Shown in pieces: positions 1 to 8,441 of a stretch of 64,000 bases of DNA. The DNA comes from Actibacterium sp. 188UL27-1. GTDB taxonomy: Bacteria; Pseudomonadota; Alphaproteobacteria; Rhodobacterales; Rhodobacteraceae. The DNA is taken from NCBI RefSeq assembly GCF_016901225.1, contig NZ_JAFEUL010000004.1, positions 1 to 64,000 of the forward strand, read 5' to 3'. The position numbers were made by a program, and so were the translations under genes. The notes beneath the pieces were generated by a model. That model did no database searches and was not told the DNA's origin. It saw only the letters and a program-made list of their open reading frames with translations. Position 1 is the stretch's first letter, and each line of letters opens with the position of its first letter.

Positions 1-57
1 AAAGTAGGGTTCAAGACGCGCCATTTGCGCGTCATCCAGCCAATATAGATCGATCAT
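1..57 (-). CDS. IS5-family transposase, N-terminal fragment (cut by window edge)
   Basis: Nineteen codons run off the left edge on the minus strand, from an ATG at 57. The peptide reads MIDLYWLDDAQMARLEPYF. This matches, from memory, the typical N-terminus of the short IS5-family DDE transposases common in Roseobacter genomes (D-L-x-W-L-x-D-x-Q-x-A-R-L-E-P). The catalytic domain lies outside the window, so it is not possible to tell whether the element is intact. The upstream 60 bases contain a plausible element end. Family assignment rests on few residues. Confidence 0.7.
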   Translation of the reverse strand, partial: MIDLYWLDDAQMARLEPYF

Positions 58-120
58 ATCACCACTCGATTTTCGACCGGTGAATCATCCCGCTCAAAGG
101 AAATCAATGGGTCCTGACCC
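1..120 (-). mobile_element. End of an IS5-like insertion sequence, truncated by window edge
   Basis: This is the outer end of the element that carries the transposase start at 57. Read on the minus strand it would begin GGGTCAGGACCC, a palindromic-looking terminus, just after a CTA flank at 121-123. The boundary at 120 is an inference, because the other terminus and the target duplication are not visible. The element stops about 18 bases short of the bamE stop codon, so it lies just downstream of bamE and points away from it. Confidence 0.55.
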
Positions 121-138
121 TAGTGAACAGATGGTCTC

Positions 139-600
139 TTAGTCGTCGAAAATCGATCCGGTGTTGAACCGTCCGATATTGCCAAAGAGCTGCCGCAAGA
201 AGCTGAGCCCCTCGACATTGCTGTCGGTCACCCGGCGGGACAGGGCCACGATATTGCCGTCCTGCAGGCCGAACCGTTCGACATTGCGGACCACGCCATT
301 GGGTTGGAACGTGATGGCCACGACCTGTCGGTCCACAACCTCCGGTTCCTGATAGGCGAATTTCTTGATCCGCTGCTCGACGTAGTAATATCCGCTGTCA
401 CGCAGCACACCGGAGGAGGAAGGCGCACCGATGACCTCATCCACGGTATCCTTGGTGTCGACGCCCACCGTGATCTTGGCCAGGTCCTGATCGGTCGGCG
501 TGTAACCATGGGTGCGATACAGGGGCGTGCATGCCGTCACCGCCGCAACACAGAGGATCAGTACAACGGATCGTAAAATCCGCGTTCCGATGAATGCCAT
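139..600 (-). CDS. bamE: Outer membrane protein assembly factor BamE (SmpA/OmlA lipoprotein)
   Basis: A 153-residue lipoprotein of the SmpA/OmlA family, which in other proteobacteria is a small periplasmic subunit of the BAM complex that inserts beta-barrel proteins into the outer membrane. The N-terminus has a basic start, a hydrophobic segment and a lipobox V-T-A-C, so cleavage and lipidation should occur at Cys24. After it come the family features: a G-x-x-x-x-D-V/L-x-x-x-x-G-x-P type turn (here TVDEVIGAPSSSG) and a Y-Y-Y-V strand followed by F-x-x-x-G-V-V. It is transcribed divergently from the DUF177 gene, with 87 bases between them. An insertion sequence lies just past its stop codon. 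Confidence 0.9.
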   Translation of the reverse strand: MAFIGTRILRSVVLILCVAAVTACTPLYRTHGYTPTDQDLAKITVGVDTKDTVDEVIGAPSSSGVLRDSGYYYVEQRIKKFAYQEPEVVDRQVVAITFQPNGVVRNVERFGLQDGNIVALSRRVTDSNVEGLSFLRQLFGNIGRFNTGSIFDD

Positions 601-687
601 ACCCGCCCTCTTGTGTTACTCTTTTTCACCTTCTATCGGCACTTACATCAAGGTGCGCCCCCTATTCAAGGAAGGAAGGTCTGACCT

Positions 688-1239
688 ATGCGTTATCCAA
701 ATGCGGCGGACGATCCAGACACAGTCGCCTTGGCGAAGATCCCCCATGGCAAACCGTTCGATTTTCGGCTGGTGCCGGATCAGGATCTGCGGGACAGCTT
801 GATGGCGCAGCTTGATTTGCTGGATCTGCGCAAGGTGGTGCTGGAGGGGCAGTTGTCCCCGCGGGGACAGCGCGATTGGGCCCTGACGGCCACGCTGGGC
901 GCGACGGCGATACAACCTTGCAGTGTAACGCTGCAGCCGGTGACGACGCGGGTCGATACGGTGGTCGAACGACTTTATCTGGCTGATCTGACAGCGCCGA
1001 CCGAGGCGGAGGCCGAGATGCCGGAAGATGACCGGGAAGAGCCGCTGCCGGAGATCGTGAACCTCGCGGATCTCATGGCGGAAGCACTGGCCCTGGCCTT
1101 GCCGGATTATCCGCGCGCCGCCGATGCCGATCTGGGCACCGCTATCTTTACCGAACCGGGAGCTGAGCCGTTGCGTGACGAGGATCTGAAACCCTTTGCC
1201 GGTTTGGCAGATCTGAAAAACCGGCTGGAAAAGGGATAG
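688..1239 (+). CDS. DUF177 family protein (YceD-like)
   Basis: A 183-residue acidic protein of the DUF177/YceD family. The conserved core Q-P-C-S-V-T-L-Q-P-V with Cys78 is present, followed by the acidic E-A-E-A-E-M-P-E-D-D tract and the L-A-D-L-M-A-E-x-L-A-L-A-L-P segment typical of the family. The family is linked to 23S rRNA accumulation in plants and E. coli, and is almost always encoded just upstream of rpmF. That holds here, with rpmF-plsX-fabH following on the same strand. The start ATG is preceded by a purine-rich AAGGAAGGT ribosome binding site. The exact function is not known from the sequence. Confidence 0.85.
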   Translation: MRYPNAADDPDTVALAKIPHGKPFDFRLVPDQDLRDSLMAQLDLLDLRKVVLEGQLSPRGQRDWALTATLGATAIQPCSVTLQPVTTRVDTVVERLYLADLTAPTEAEAEMPEDDREEPLPEIVNLADLMAEALALALPDYPRAADADLGTAIFTEPGAEPLRDEDLKPFAGLADLKNRLEKG

Positions 1240-1284
1240 CGCCCTGAAACGTTGCGTTCTGGCTGGAACTGTCGCGATATTATC

Positions 1285-1313
1285 CTTGCCCTTTGGGCTA
1301 AATCGCGTATTTT
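1285..1313 (+). promoter_or_regulatory. Possible promoter in front of rpmF
   Basis: A CTTGCC hexamer and a TATTTT hexamer are separated by 17 bases in the 189-base gap between the DUF177 gene and rpmF. The spacing fits a housekeeping sigma factor, but both boxes are weak matches. The gap would otherwise be unusually long for this operon, which is the main support. Confidence 0.25.
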
Positions 1314-1428
1314 CTCGCTTCCTTTCGACCACATACCCTTGAATGGTGTGGTCATGCGGCGTAAGCACGCCAGCAGATTCAATGACAATACGGGTGGCCC
1401 CGGTCCCCGACCAAATCGAGGTTGTGAC

Positions 1429-1635
1429 ATGGCTGTCCCTCAGAATAAAATTACCCGCTCGCGCCGCAACATGCGCCGTGCCCATGATGCGCTGGTCGCA
1501 GGCAACCCGGCGGAATGTTCCAATTGTGGTGAGCTGAAGCGTCCTCATCACGTCTGTGGCGCCTGTGGCCATTATGATGACCGTGAGGTCGTTGCTCAGA
1601 TCGACGAGATCGATCTGGACGAAGACGCGGCTTAA
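1429..1635 (+). CDS. rpmF: 50S ribosomal protein L32
   Basis: A 68-residue L32 protein of the large ribosomal subunit. The start MAVPQNK followed by [10 protein letters not shown] is the family signature. Four cysteines form two CxxC knuckles (Cys30/Cys33 and Cys43/Cys46), so this is the zinc-binding (C+) form. The start is the ATG at 1429, not the upstream in-frame ATG, because the L32 N-terminus is highly conserved. It lies between the DUF177 gene and plsX, the standard rpmF-plsX-fabH arrangement that couples ribosome production to lipid synthesis. Confidence 0.97.
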   Translation: MAVPQNKITRSRRNMRRAHDALVAGNPAECSNCGELKRPHHVCGACGHYDDREVVAQIDEIDLDEDAA

Positions 1636-1664
1636 CCACGGCAGCCCGGCGCGATCGCGCTCGC

Positions 1665-2780
1665 ATGACCTCTCCCGCTGATCCCACCCCCGAGGTGCCG
1701 GACGTTCTGCGCGGAAAGGTTGTGATTTCGGTCGACGCCATGGGCGGTGACCTTGGGGCCAGTGCCGTGGTGAGCGGGCTGGCCAAATCGCGTGACAAGA
1801 ACCCCGACATCGCCTTTATCCTGCATGGACCCGAGGCTGAGCTGACGCCGCTGATCGCAAAGCGTCGCCTGGATGATTGCTGCGTGATCCGGGATGCGGC
1901 GGGCATCGTGACGATGGATGAAAAGCCTGCCCAGGTGATGCGCCACGGCAAGGGCACTTCCATGTGGTCGGCCATTGAGAGCGTGCGCGACAAGGAGGCC
2001 TCTGTCGCGGTCAGTTGCGGCAATACCGGTGCCCTCATGGCGTTGTCCATGGTGCGGTTGCGCAAGTTGCCCGGGGTCAACCGGCCCGCGATTGCCTGTC
2101 TTTGGCCGTCTCGCTCGCGCAATGAATATGCCGTGATGCTGGATGTGGGGGCCGACATTCGCGCGGACGAACATGACCTGCTGCAATATGCGCTGATGGG
2201 GGTCTCTTATGCCCGGAACGGCCTGGACATTGAAGCGCCACGCGTCGGCTTGCTGAATGTCGGCACCGAAGATCACAAGGGCCGGGCCGAGTTGAAGGCC
2301 GCCAGCGAATTGATCGAGGATGCCGCGGCAGAGCACCGGTTTGTCTATGTCGGGTTTGTCGAAGGCGGCGATCTGCCATCGGGCGATATCGATGTGATCG
2401 TGACCGATGGGTTTACCGGCAATATCGCGCTGAAAACCGCGGAAGGCACGGCCAAGCTGATCAGTGAATTGCTGCGCAAGGCGTTTCAATATTCGCCGCT
2501 TTCCCGGTTTGCGGCGCTGCTGGCCTATACGTCACTCGGTCGGTTGGGCAAGCGAATCGATCCACGCCGGGTGAATGGCGGCGTCTTCCTTGGCTTGAAC
2601 GGAACGGTGGTTAAATCCCACGGGGCCGCAGATGCAACCGGGGTCTCTGCCGCGATCAAGTTGGCATTTCAACTGGCGAACTCCAAGTTTTCCGATAAGT
2701 TGGCCGCCAAGGTTGCGATGCGACCTCAAACAACATCAGACCCCGCCGATCACGGGGCAGAGAGCGGTAAGACTGCATGA
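1665..2780 (+). CDS. plsX: Phosphate acyltransferase PlsX
   Basis: A 371-residue PlsX, which converts acyl-ACP and phosphate into acyl-phosphate, the first committed donor for phospholipid synthesis by PlsY. The hallmark V-D-A-M-G-G-D is at residues 23-29. Also visible are the C-G-N-T-G-A-L-M motif near 125 and the D-G-F-T-G-N-I-A-L-K motif near 250. The N-terminus carries about 18 extra residues before the usual start of the fold, and a later start is not excluded. The gene overlaps fabH by four bases (ATGA), which implies translational coupling. Confidence 0.96.
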   Translation: MTSPADPTPEVPDVLRGKVVISVDAMGGDLGASAVVSGLAKSRDKNPDIAFILHGPEAELTPLIAKRRLDDCCVIRDAAGIVTMDEKPAQVMRHGKGTSMWSAIESVRDKEASVAVSCGNTGALMALSMVRLRKLPGVNRPAIACLWPSRSRNEYAVMLDVGADIRADEHDLLQYALMGVSYARNGLDIEAPRVGLLNVGTEDHKGRAELKAASELIEDAAAEHRFVYVGFVEGGDLPSGDIDVIVTDGFTGNIALKTAEGTAKLISELLRKAFQYSPLSRFAALLAYTSLGRLGKRIDPRRVNGGVFLGLNGTVVKSHGAADATGVSAAIKLAFQLANSKFSDKLAAKVAMRPQTTSDPADHGAESGKTA

Positions 2781-3748
2781 CAATACGCGCCGTCGTTCGT
2801 GGTGTGGGCCACTATCTGCCGTCCCGGGTGGTGCCGAACAGCTATTTCGAAGACCTGGTCGACACGAATGATGAATGGATCCGGGCCCGCACTGGGATCG
2901 AGCGTCGCCATTTCGCCGCTGAGGATGAGACAACCTCGAAGCTCGCGGCCAATGCCGCAAATGCCGCCTTGGGACAGGCCGGGATGGCAGCGAGCGACAT
3001 CGACGCGTTAGTCCTGGCGACCTCTACGGCGGATCTGACCTTTCCGTCTGCGGCGACGATGGTGCAGCACCAGATTGGCATGACCGGCGGTTATGCTTTT
3101 GACGTTCAGGCCGTTTGTGCCGGGTTCATCTATGCGCTGGCCAATGCCAATGCGCTGATCGTGTCGGGCCAGGCCCGGCGGGTGTTGGTCATCGGGGCAG
3201 AGACATTCAGCCGGATCCTTGACATGACCGACCGGGCGACCTGTGTGTTGTTCGGGGATGGCGCGGGTGCCTTGGTTCTGGAGGCCGAGGAGGCCACGGG
3301 CACGGCGGCGGATCGCGGGATCCTGGCCACGGATCTGCATTCGGATGGTACCTTTCGCGATCTGCTTTATGTGGATGGCGGCGTGTCGACCCGGACGACC
3401 GGCCATCTGCGGATGCAGGGCAAGGAAGTGTTTCGCCATGCGGTGGAAAAGCTGGCAGAGACGGCGCATACCAGCCTTGGCAAATGCGGGTTGACCGGTG
3501 CGGATGTGGACTGGATCGTGCCCCATCAGGCCAATCTGCGGATCATCAAGGCCACCGCCCAGCGGATGGATGTGGCCATGGAGCGGGTGATCCTGACGGT
3601 TCAGGATCATGGCAACACCTCTGCCGCATCGATTCCCCTGGCCCTATCCGTCGGGCAGGATGCTGGGCGCTTTACCCAGGGTCAGGTTCTGGTGATGGAG
3701 GCCATCGGTGGCGGCCTGGCCTGGGGATCGGTGGTTTTACGCTGGTAG
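2777..3748 (+). CDS. fabH: Beta-ketoacyl-ACP synthase III
   Basis: A 323-residue FabH, which condenses acetyl-CoA with malonyl-ACP to start fatty acid synthesis. The catalytic triad can be placed at Cys114 (in Q-A-V-C-A-G-F), His250 (in V-P-H-Q-A-N) and Asn280 (in D-H-G-N-T-S-A). The C-terminal G-G-G-L-A-W-G-S loop is also present. The length is normal for the family. Its ATG overlaps the plsX stop, so plsX and fabH are expected on one transcript. The ihfA gene 89 bases downstream appears to have its own promoter. Confidence 0.97.
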   Translation: MTIRAVVRGVGHYLPSRVVPNSYFEDLVDTNDEWIRARTGIERRHFAAEDETTSKLAANAANAALGQAGMAASDIDALVLATSTADLTFPSAATMVQHQIGMTGGYAFDVQAVCAGFIYALANANALIVSGQARRVLVIGAETFSRILDMTDRATCVLFGDGAGALVLEAEEATGTAADRGILATDLHSDGTFRDLLYVDGGVSTRTTGHLRMQGKEVFRHAVEKLAETAHTSLGKCGLTGADVDWIVPHQANLRIIKATAQRMDVAMERVILTVQDHGNTSAASIPLALSVGQDAGRFTQGQVLVMEAIGGGLAWGSVVLRW

Positions 3749-3784
3749 ACCAACGGTTTAACGCGCAACTGCAAGCCATTGTTA

Positions 3785-3813
3785 TTGACTCGAAAACGCC
3801 CCGCCCCCTAGGT
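3785..3813 (+). promoter_or_regulatory. Predicted promoter of ihfA
   Basis: A TTGACT hexamer at 3785-3790 and a CTAGGT hexamer at 3808-3813 are separated by exactly 17 bases, in the gap between fabH and ihfA. The -35 box is one base from consensus; the -10 is weak but of a kind seen in GC-rich alphaproteobacteria. A GGGGAG ribosome binding site follows before the ihfA ATG. Confidence 0.45.
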
Positions 3814-3837
3814 TGCTGAAAACACCGGGGAGTTGAA

Positions 3838-4140
3838 ATGGGTGAAAGAACATTGACCCGCATGGATCTGAGCGAAGCCGTTTTTCGCGAAGTGGGATTG
3901 AGCCGCAACGAATCTGCCTCGCTGGTGGAAAGTGTGTTGGGCCACATGTCCGACGCCCTTGTGCGCGGTGAACAAGTCAAGATTTCCTCCTTTGGCACGT
4001 TCAGCGTGCGCGAAAAGGCCGCCCGGGTCGGGCGCAATCCCAAGACGGGTGAAGAAGTTCCGATCCATCCCCGCCGTGTGCTGACATTTCGCCCCTCCCA
4101 TTTGATGAAAGATCGGGTTGCCTTGGGCAACAAGGGTTAG
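3838..4140 (+). CDS. ihfA: Integration host factor alpha subunit
   Basis: A 100-residue DNA-bending protein of the HU/IHF family that pairs with IhfB. The start M[14 protein letters not shown] is typical of IhfA. The DNA-binding arm contains [11 protein letters not shown], whose proline intercalates into DNA, and the G-T-F-S-V-R-E-K segment precedes it. A GGGGAG ribosome binding site precedes the ATG. The MerR-type gene begins 10 bases downstream, so the two are likely co-transcribed, an order common in this family of bacteria. Confidence 0.95.
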   Translation: MGERTLTRMDLSEAVFREVGLSRNESASLVESVLGHMSDALVRGEQVKISSFGTFSVREKAARVGRNPKTGEEVPIHPRRVLTFRPSHLMKDRVALGNKG

Positions 4141-4150
4141 GGTCAGCCCG

Positions 4151-4861
4151 ATGTCGAAAGCGCCGGACGCATTCCGTACCATCAGCGAGGTGGCCGACTG
4201 GCTGGGCGTGCAGACCCATGTCCTGCGGTTCTGGGAAAGCAAGTTCAGCCAGATCAAACCGGTCAAGCGGGCAGGCGGTCGGCGCTACTACCGCCCCTCG
4301 GATATGGCGCTATTGGGCGGCATCAAGAAGCTGCTCCATGAAGATGGTATGACGATCAAGGGCGCCCAGAAGGTTTTGAAGGATCAGGGCGTGTCGGCGG
4401 TATCGGCCATGTCCCGACCGTTGGACGGAGCGCCAGAGGCTGAGCCGACCCCGGAACCCGCGCCCAAGGTCGTGCCGATGCGGCCCGAGCCGAAACCTTC
4501 GGCCCAGATCGAGATGTTCGACCAGCCGGATCCCGTTGTGGACACGGATGATGCGCCGGTTGATGCGGTCGACACGGTTCCTGCCTTTCTCAAGGCGCCA
4601 TCTGTTGAACCGGTGCCCGAGGCAGCGGAGCTTGCCGAACCGGAGGCCCCCGTGGCGGAGGTGAATGAGCCGTTGGCGGAGGTCGAGGCGACATTGCCCG
4701 AGCAGCCAGAGCCTGTCGCATTGCCCTCCGCTGACACGCCTGTTCTGGAGGCACTGCATCAGCTGAAACCTGGCCAGGTTCCGGCACTTCAGTTGCAGGC
4801 GATCCACCAACAGATGGTTCTGTTGCGCGCCCGGATGGATGGTGCGGCAGCAGCGGGATAA
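4151..4861 (+). CDS. MerR-family transcriptional regulator
   Basis: A 236-residue regulator with an N-terminal MerR winged-helix DNA-binding domain (about residues 9-80). It contains [14 protein letters not shown] and L-R-F-W-E-S-K-F, followed by the R-R-Y-Y-R-P-S-D wing. The remaining 150 residues are rich in Pro, Glu and Val and of low complexity, ending in a helical H-Q-L-K-P-G-Q segment. There is no recognisable metal or drug sensing domain, so the effector is unknown. The start at 4151 was chosen because the fold begins right after it; a longer frame from 4118 would overlap ihfA. Confidence 0.85.
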   Translation: MSKAPDAFRTISEVADWLGVQTHVLRFWESKFSQIKPVKRAGGRRYYRPSDMALLGGIKKLLHEDGMTIKGAQKVLKDQGVSAVSAMSRPLDGAPEAEPTPEPAPKVVPMRPEPKPSAQIEMFDQPDPVVDTDDAPVDAVDTVPAFLKAPSVEPVPEAAELAEPEAPVAEVNEPLAEVEATLPEQPEPVALPSADTPVLEALHQLKPGQVPALQLQAIHQQMVLLRARMDGAAAAG

Positions 4862-4903
4862 CCGCTTGCGCCAGGCGCAGGATTTGCTACACAACCCGAA
4901 TGT

Positions 4904-4980
4904 CGGGCTATGGCGCAGCCTGGTAGCGCGTCCGTCTGGGGGACGGAAGGTCGCAGGTTCGAGTCCTGCTAGCCCGACCA
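4904..4980 (+). tRNA. tRNA-Pro (GGG)
   Basis: A 77-base cloverleaf. The acceptor stem CGGGCTA pairs with TAGCCCG, the D arm contains GCGCAGCCTGGTAGCGC, and the anticodon stem TCCGT/ACGGA encloses the loop CTGGGGG, giving anticodon GGG. The T arm has GGTTCGAGTCC, and the 3' CCA is encoded. It reads CCC/CCU proline codons. Confidence 0.96.
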
Positions 4981-4987
4981 ATATCAC

Positions 4988-5028
4988 ACCGCCCGCCGCC
5001 CGACCGGGGCGCGGGCGGTTTGTGTTTA
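4988..5028 (+). terminator. Hairpin downstream of tRNA-Pro
   Basis: A 9-bp perfect stem (ACCGCCCGC at 4988-4996 with GCGGGCGGT at 5011-5019) is followed by a T-rich run, TTGTGTTT. It sits between the tRNA and dcd, where a tRNA terminator is expected. The T tract is interrupted, so efficiency is uncertain. Confidence 0.5.
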
Positions 5029-5041
5029 CGGGGGGTGGTGC

Positions 5042-6163
5042 ATGACAGGATCGACGGGTGTTCTGCCCAGCCAGGGGATCGCGGCGATGATGTCGGCTGG
5101 TCACATCACCGCGACGCCTGCCGTATTACCGGAGCAGATCCAGCCGGCCAGCCTTGATCTGCGCCTTGGTGCCGTGGCCTACCGTGTGCGCGCATCGTTT
5201 CTGACGGGGCAGGGACACCGCGTGGCCGACCGGCTGACCGAGTTCGAGATGCACAAGATCGATCTGTCGGACGGGGCCGTTCTGGAGAAAGGCTGCGTCT
5301 ATGTCGTGCCCCTGATGGAGGTGTTGGCCTTGCCCGCCGACATCACGGCCGTAGCCAATGCCAAAAGCTCTACCGGGCGGCTGGATCTGCTGACCCGGAC
5401 CATCACCGATGGTGGCATGGAGTTTGACCGGATCGCCGGGGGGTATACCGGACCTCTTTATGCGGAGATCTGCCCGCGCTCCTTCTCGGTCAAGGTGCGG
5501 CCGGGGATGCGGCTGAACCAGATCCGGTTTCGCCGGGGGCAGGCTGTGCTGGACGATACTGCGCTGACGGCACTGCATGACGCGGTCAACCTGGTGTCGG
5601 GCGAGGCCGTGATCGATGATGGTTTGGGTTTTTCGGTGGATCTGACACCCGGCGCTGGCGCGTTGGTCGGTTACCGCGCCAAACCCCATACCGGGGTGAT
5701 CGATCTGGACCGGATCGGCCATTACGACCCTGCGGAGTTCTGGGAGCGGATCGAGACAGATGCGGGCCGCATCATCCTGGACCCATCCGCATTTTACATC
5801 CTGGTGAGCCGTGAAGCTGTGCATATCCCCCCCGACTATGCCGCGGAGATGGCGCCTTATCTGGCCATGGTCGGCGAATTCCGGGTTCATTATGCCGGTT
5901 TTTTCGATCCCGGTTTCGGCCATTCCGCGGCAGGAGGCACAGGCTCCCGCGGGGTGCTGGAGGTCCGCTGCCACGAAGCGCCCTTTGTCCTGGAGCACGG
6001 TCAGATCGTGGGGCGCCTGGTCTATGAACGCATGTCCGAACGCCCCGAACAGTTGTATGGCGCGGGTCTGAAATCCAACTACCAGGGCCAGGGCCTGAAA
6101 CTGAGCAAGCATTTCAAATCCGGTGCGGCGACGCAGACGGTGATCGAGGACGTGGGGCGATAG
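5042..6163 (+). CDS. dcd: 2'-deoxycytidine 5'-triphosphate deaminase, long alphaproteobacterial form
   Basis: A 373-residue protein of the dCTP deaminase/dUTPase fold, predicted to feed dUMP and dTTP synthesis. It is about twice the length of the classical enzyme (about 190 residues). The first half has L-P-S-Q-G-I, Q-P-A-S-L-D-L-R-L-G and the active-site-like A-K-S-S-T-G-R-L-D. The second half has D-P-S-A-F-Y-I-L, A-G-F-F-D-P-G-F-G and a strand-rich L-E-V-R-C. This indicates two fused copies of the fold. The long form is normal in alphaproteobacteria. The start ATG is 61 bases after the tRNA. Confidence 0.88.
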   Translation: MTGSTGVLPSQGIAAMMSAGHITATPAVLPEQIQPASLDLRLGAVAYRVRASFLTGQGHRVADRLTEFEMHKIDLSDGAVLEKGCVYVVPLMEVLALPADITAVANAKSSTGRLDLLTRTITDGGMEFDRIAGGYTGPLYAEICPRSFSVKVRPGMRLNQIRFRRGQAVLDDTALTALHDAVNLVSGEAVIDDGLGFSVDLTPGAGALVGYRAKPHTGVIDLDRIGHYDPAEFWERIETDAGRIILDPSAFYILVSREAVHIPPDYAAEMAPYLAMVGEFRVHYAGFFDPGFGHSAAGGTGSRGVLEVRCHEAPFVLEHGQIVGRLVYERMSERPEQLYGAGLKSNYQGQGLKLSKHFKSGAATQTVIEDVGR

Positions 6164-6214
6164 CATGTGGCGAAGGGGATTGCGCTTGGCGGCGCGGTCC
6201 CTTAGCTCGCGGCC

Positions 6215-8029
6215 ATGGCACGCGCACCTCTGTTACAGCTTTCGGATATCTCGCTGACTTTCGGCGGCAATCCGGTTTTCGACAATCTTGGTCTGGTGGT
6301 TCAGCCGGGCGATCGGGTCGCCTTGGTCGGGCGCAACGGATCGGGCAAGTCAACCTTGATGAAGGTCATGGCGACGCTGGTAGAGCCGGATATGGGCGAA
6401 CGGATTGTGCCGCCCGGCAAATCGGTGGGTTATATGGAGCAGGAACCCACGATGGACGGGTTCGCGACACTGGGCGATTTTGCGGCGAGTGAGTTGGACC
6501 CATCCGAGGCCTACCGCGTGGAGATGGTGGCCGAGGGGCTGAAACTGCGCCCTGAAGCGGACGTGGCGACCGCGTCGGGCGGGGAACGGCGGCGGGCCGC
6601 CCTGGCCAAGCTGCTGGCCGAAGAGCCCGATCTGATGCTGCTGGACGAACCGACAAACCACCTGGATATCCAGGCGATTGCCTGGCTGGAGGCGCAACTG
6701 TCCAGCACGCGCGCGGCGTTTGTGCTGATTTCCCATGACCGGGCGTTTCTGACGGCATTGACCAAGGCGACATTGTGGATTGACCGGGGGCAGGTGCGGC
6801 GGCAGGAGGCCGGTTTTGCTTCGTTTGAGGCGTGGCGCGAAAAGACCTGGGCCGAAGAGGATGAGGCGCGCCACAAGCTGGATCGCAAGATCAAGGCAGA
6901 GGCGCGGTGGGCCGTCGAAGGGATCAGTGCCCGCCGCAAGCGCAACCAGGGCCGCGTCCGCGCGCTGGCGGAATTGCGGGCCGAGCGGGCCAGTCAGATC
7001 CGGCGGCAGGGCACGGCCGCGATGGAGTTGGAGAGCAGCGGCAAGTCGGGCAAGCTGGTTCTGGAAGTCCGCGATATCTCAAAGCGTTACGATGAGAAAG
7101 TGATCTTGAACACCCTGAGTTTGCGGGTCCAGCGGGGTGATCGGGTCGCCTTTGTTGGGCCCAATGGGGTGGGCAAGACAACCGTGTTGAACATGCTGAT
7201 CGGCAAGACCGAACCGGATGCGGGCACCGTTAAGCTGGGCACCAATCTGGATATCGCGGTGTTCGACCAGACCCGCGCGCAGCTGGATCCCGAGGCGACG
7301 TTGTGGGAGAGCCTGACCGGTGACAAGGCGATGCGGATTTCGGGCAGTGCGGATCAGGTGATGGTGCGGGGCACACCGCGCAATGTGGTCGGGTATCTCA
7401 AGGATTTTCTGTTCAGCGAGGCGCAGGTGCGCGCCCCGGTGCGGTCGTTGTCGGGGGGCGAAAAGGCGCGGTTGCTGCTGGCGCGGATCATGGCGCAGCC
7501 GTCGAACCTGTTGGTGCTGGACGAGCCGACGAACGACCTGGATATCGAGACGCTGGATCTGTTGCAGGACCTGCTGGGCGAGTATGATGGCACGGTTCTG
7601 CTGGTGAGCCACGACCGCGATTTCATCGACCGCGTGGCCACCACGACGATTGCCATGGAAGGCGGCGGAAACGCGGTGGTCTATGCCGGCGGTTGGAGTG
7701 ATTACCGAGCGCAGCGCAAGCAGGATGCACCTGAAGAAAATAACAATAAATCAAGGGGTAAGGCGGCGAAGCTCACTCAAAAAGAGGCGGCTCAGGCCGG
7801 CCTTAGCTTCACCGAACAACACCGGCTGAAGGCGCTGCCCGACGAAATCATGCGCGTCGAGGCCGAGATCGCCAAGCTGGAGGTTTACTTGTCTGACCCC
7901 GATCTTTTCACCACCGCGCCTGTCAAATTTCAGAAAGCTACCGATGCCTTGGTCGAACGCCACGACGTGTTGGGCACCCTCGAAGAAGAATGGATGGCAC
8001 TGGAGGAAAAGGCCGCCGCGGCGGGGTGA
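6215..8029 (+). CDS. ABC-F family ATP-binding protein (Uup-like)
   Basis: A 604-residue duplicated ABC ATPase without membrane segments. It shows two Walker A motifs (G-R-N-G-S-G-K-S-T near 39 and G-P-N-G-V-G-K-T-T near 316), two signature motifs (A-S-G-G-E and L-S-G-G-E) and two Walker B motifs (L-L-D-E-P-T-N-H-L-D and V-L-D-E-P-T-N-D-L-D). The interdomain linker is basic, and the C-terminal 100 residues are Lys/Glu-rich and helical. ABC-F proteins act on the ribosome in translation or on DNA (Uup). The C-terminal extension favours the Uup branch. Confidence 0.9.
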   Translation: MARAPLLQLSDISLTFGGNPVFDNLGLVVQPGDRVALVGRNGSGKSTLMKVMATLVEPDMGERIVPPGKSVGYMEQEPTMDGFATLGDFAASELDPSEAYRVEMVAEGLKLRPEADVATASGGERRRAALAKLLAEEPDLMLLDEPTNHLDIQAIAWLEAQLSSTRAAFVLISHDRAFLTALTKATLWIDRGQVRRQEAGFASFEAWREKTWAEEDEARHKLDRKIKAEARWAVEGISARRKRNQGRVRALAELRAERASQIRRQGTAAMELESSGKSGKLVLEVRDISKRYDEKVILNTLSLRVQRGDRVAFVGPNGVGKTTVLNMLIGKTEPDAGTVKLGTNLDIAVFDQTRAQLDPEATLWESLTGDKAMRISGSADQVMVRGTPRNVVGYLKDFLFSEAQVRAPVRSLSGGEKARLLLARIMAQPSNLLVLDEPTNDLDIETLDLLQDLLGEYDGTVLLVSHDRDFIDRVATTTIAMEGGGNAVVYAGGWSDYRAQRKQDAPEENNNKSRGKAAKLTQKEAAQAGLSFTEQHRLKALPDEIMRVEAEIAKLEVYLSDPDLFTTAPVKFQKATDALVERHDVLGTLEEEWMALEEKAAAAG

Positions 8030-8441
8030 TACCCGCGTTCTGCAGTTCAGCGTAATGTTTCGGCGAACGGACATGATTGTGGCGCGTGGGTGGAGCAGGC
8101 CCGGGACACATCAATGGAACTCTTGCGTGACTTCCATGTGGCCTAAAGCGTCATGCGAAAAACACCGATCACTTAACGCCGTCTGAAATCAAAGATTTCC
8201 GCGCGTCAAGTGATGGTTGATGTTTCAGGTATATCGTCGGACGCTATGGAATGGTGTCGTTGAACCTGCTCAGAAGCTCGTTAACCAGTGCCCTAAACTC
8301 CAGATGAGTTATCTTACCTGCTTAATGTTCCCCGGTAGGCCCGGTAGGTATGGAGGTGAGATTGAAGGATATTAAGACGGGTGACAGACCCAGCAGCGCT
8401 CACTTTTACATTTCAATCACTGGCAGTCTTTATGGCACCTA
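8030..8441. other. Intergenic stretch of 412 bases, no gene recognised
   Basis: The interval lies between the ABC-F gene and the convergent short-chain dehydrogenase gene. It is clearly less GC-rich than its surroundings and has frequent stops in all frames. I see no RNA gene, no clear terminator and no recognisable protein fragment. A small direct repeat, CCCGGTAGG followed by CCCGGTAGG, occurs near 8332-8350 (inexactly flanked). It could be a decayed gene or an old insertion scar. Confidence 0.5.

Noticed and set aside
4384-4737. Long Ser/Gly-rich minus-strand frame in the MerR gene
   Set aside because: It is a shadow of the Pro/Glu-rich linker codons of the plus-strand gene and has no homology-like pattern.
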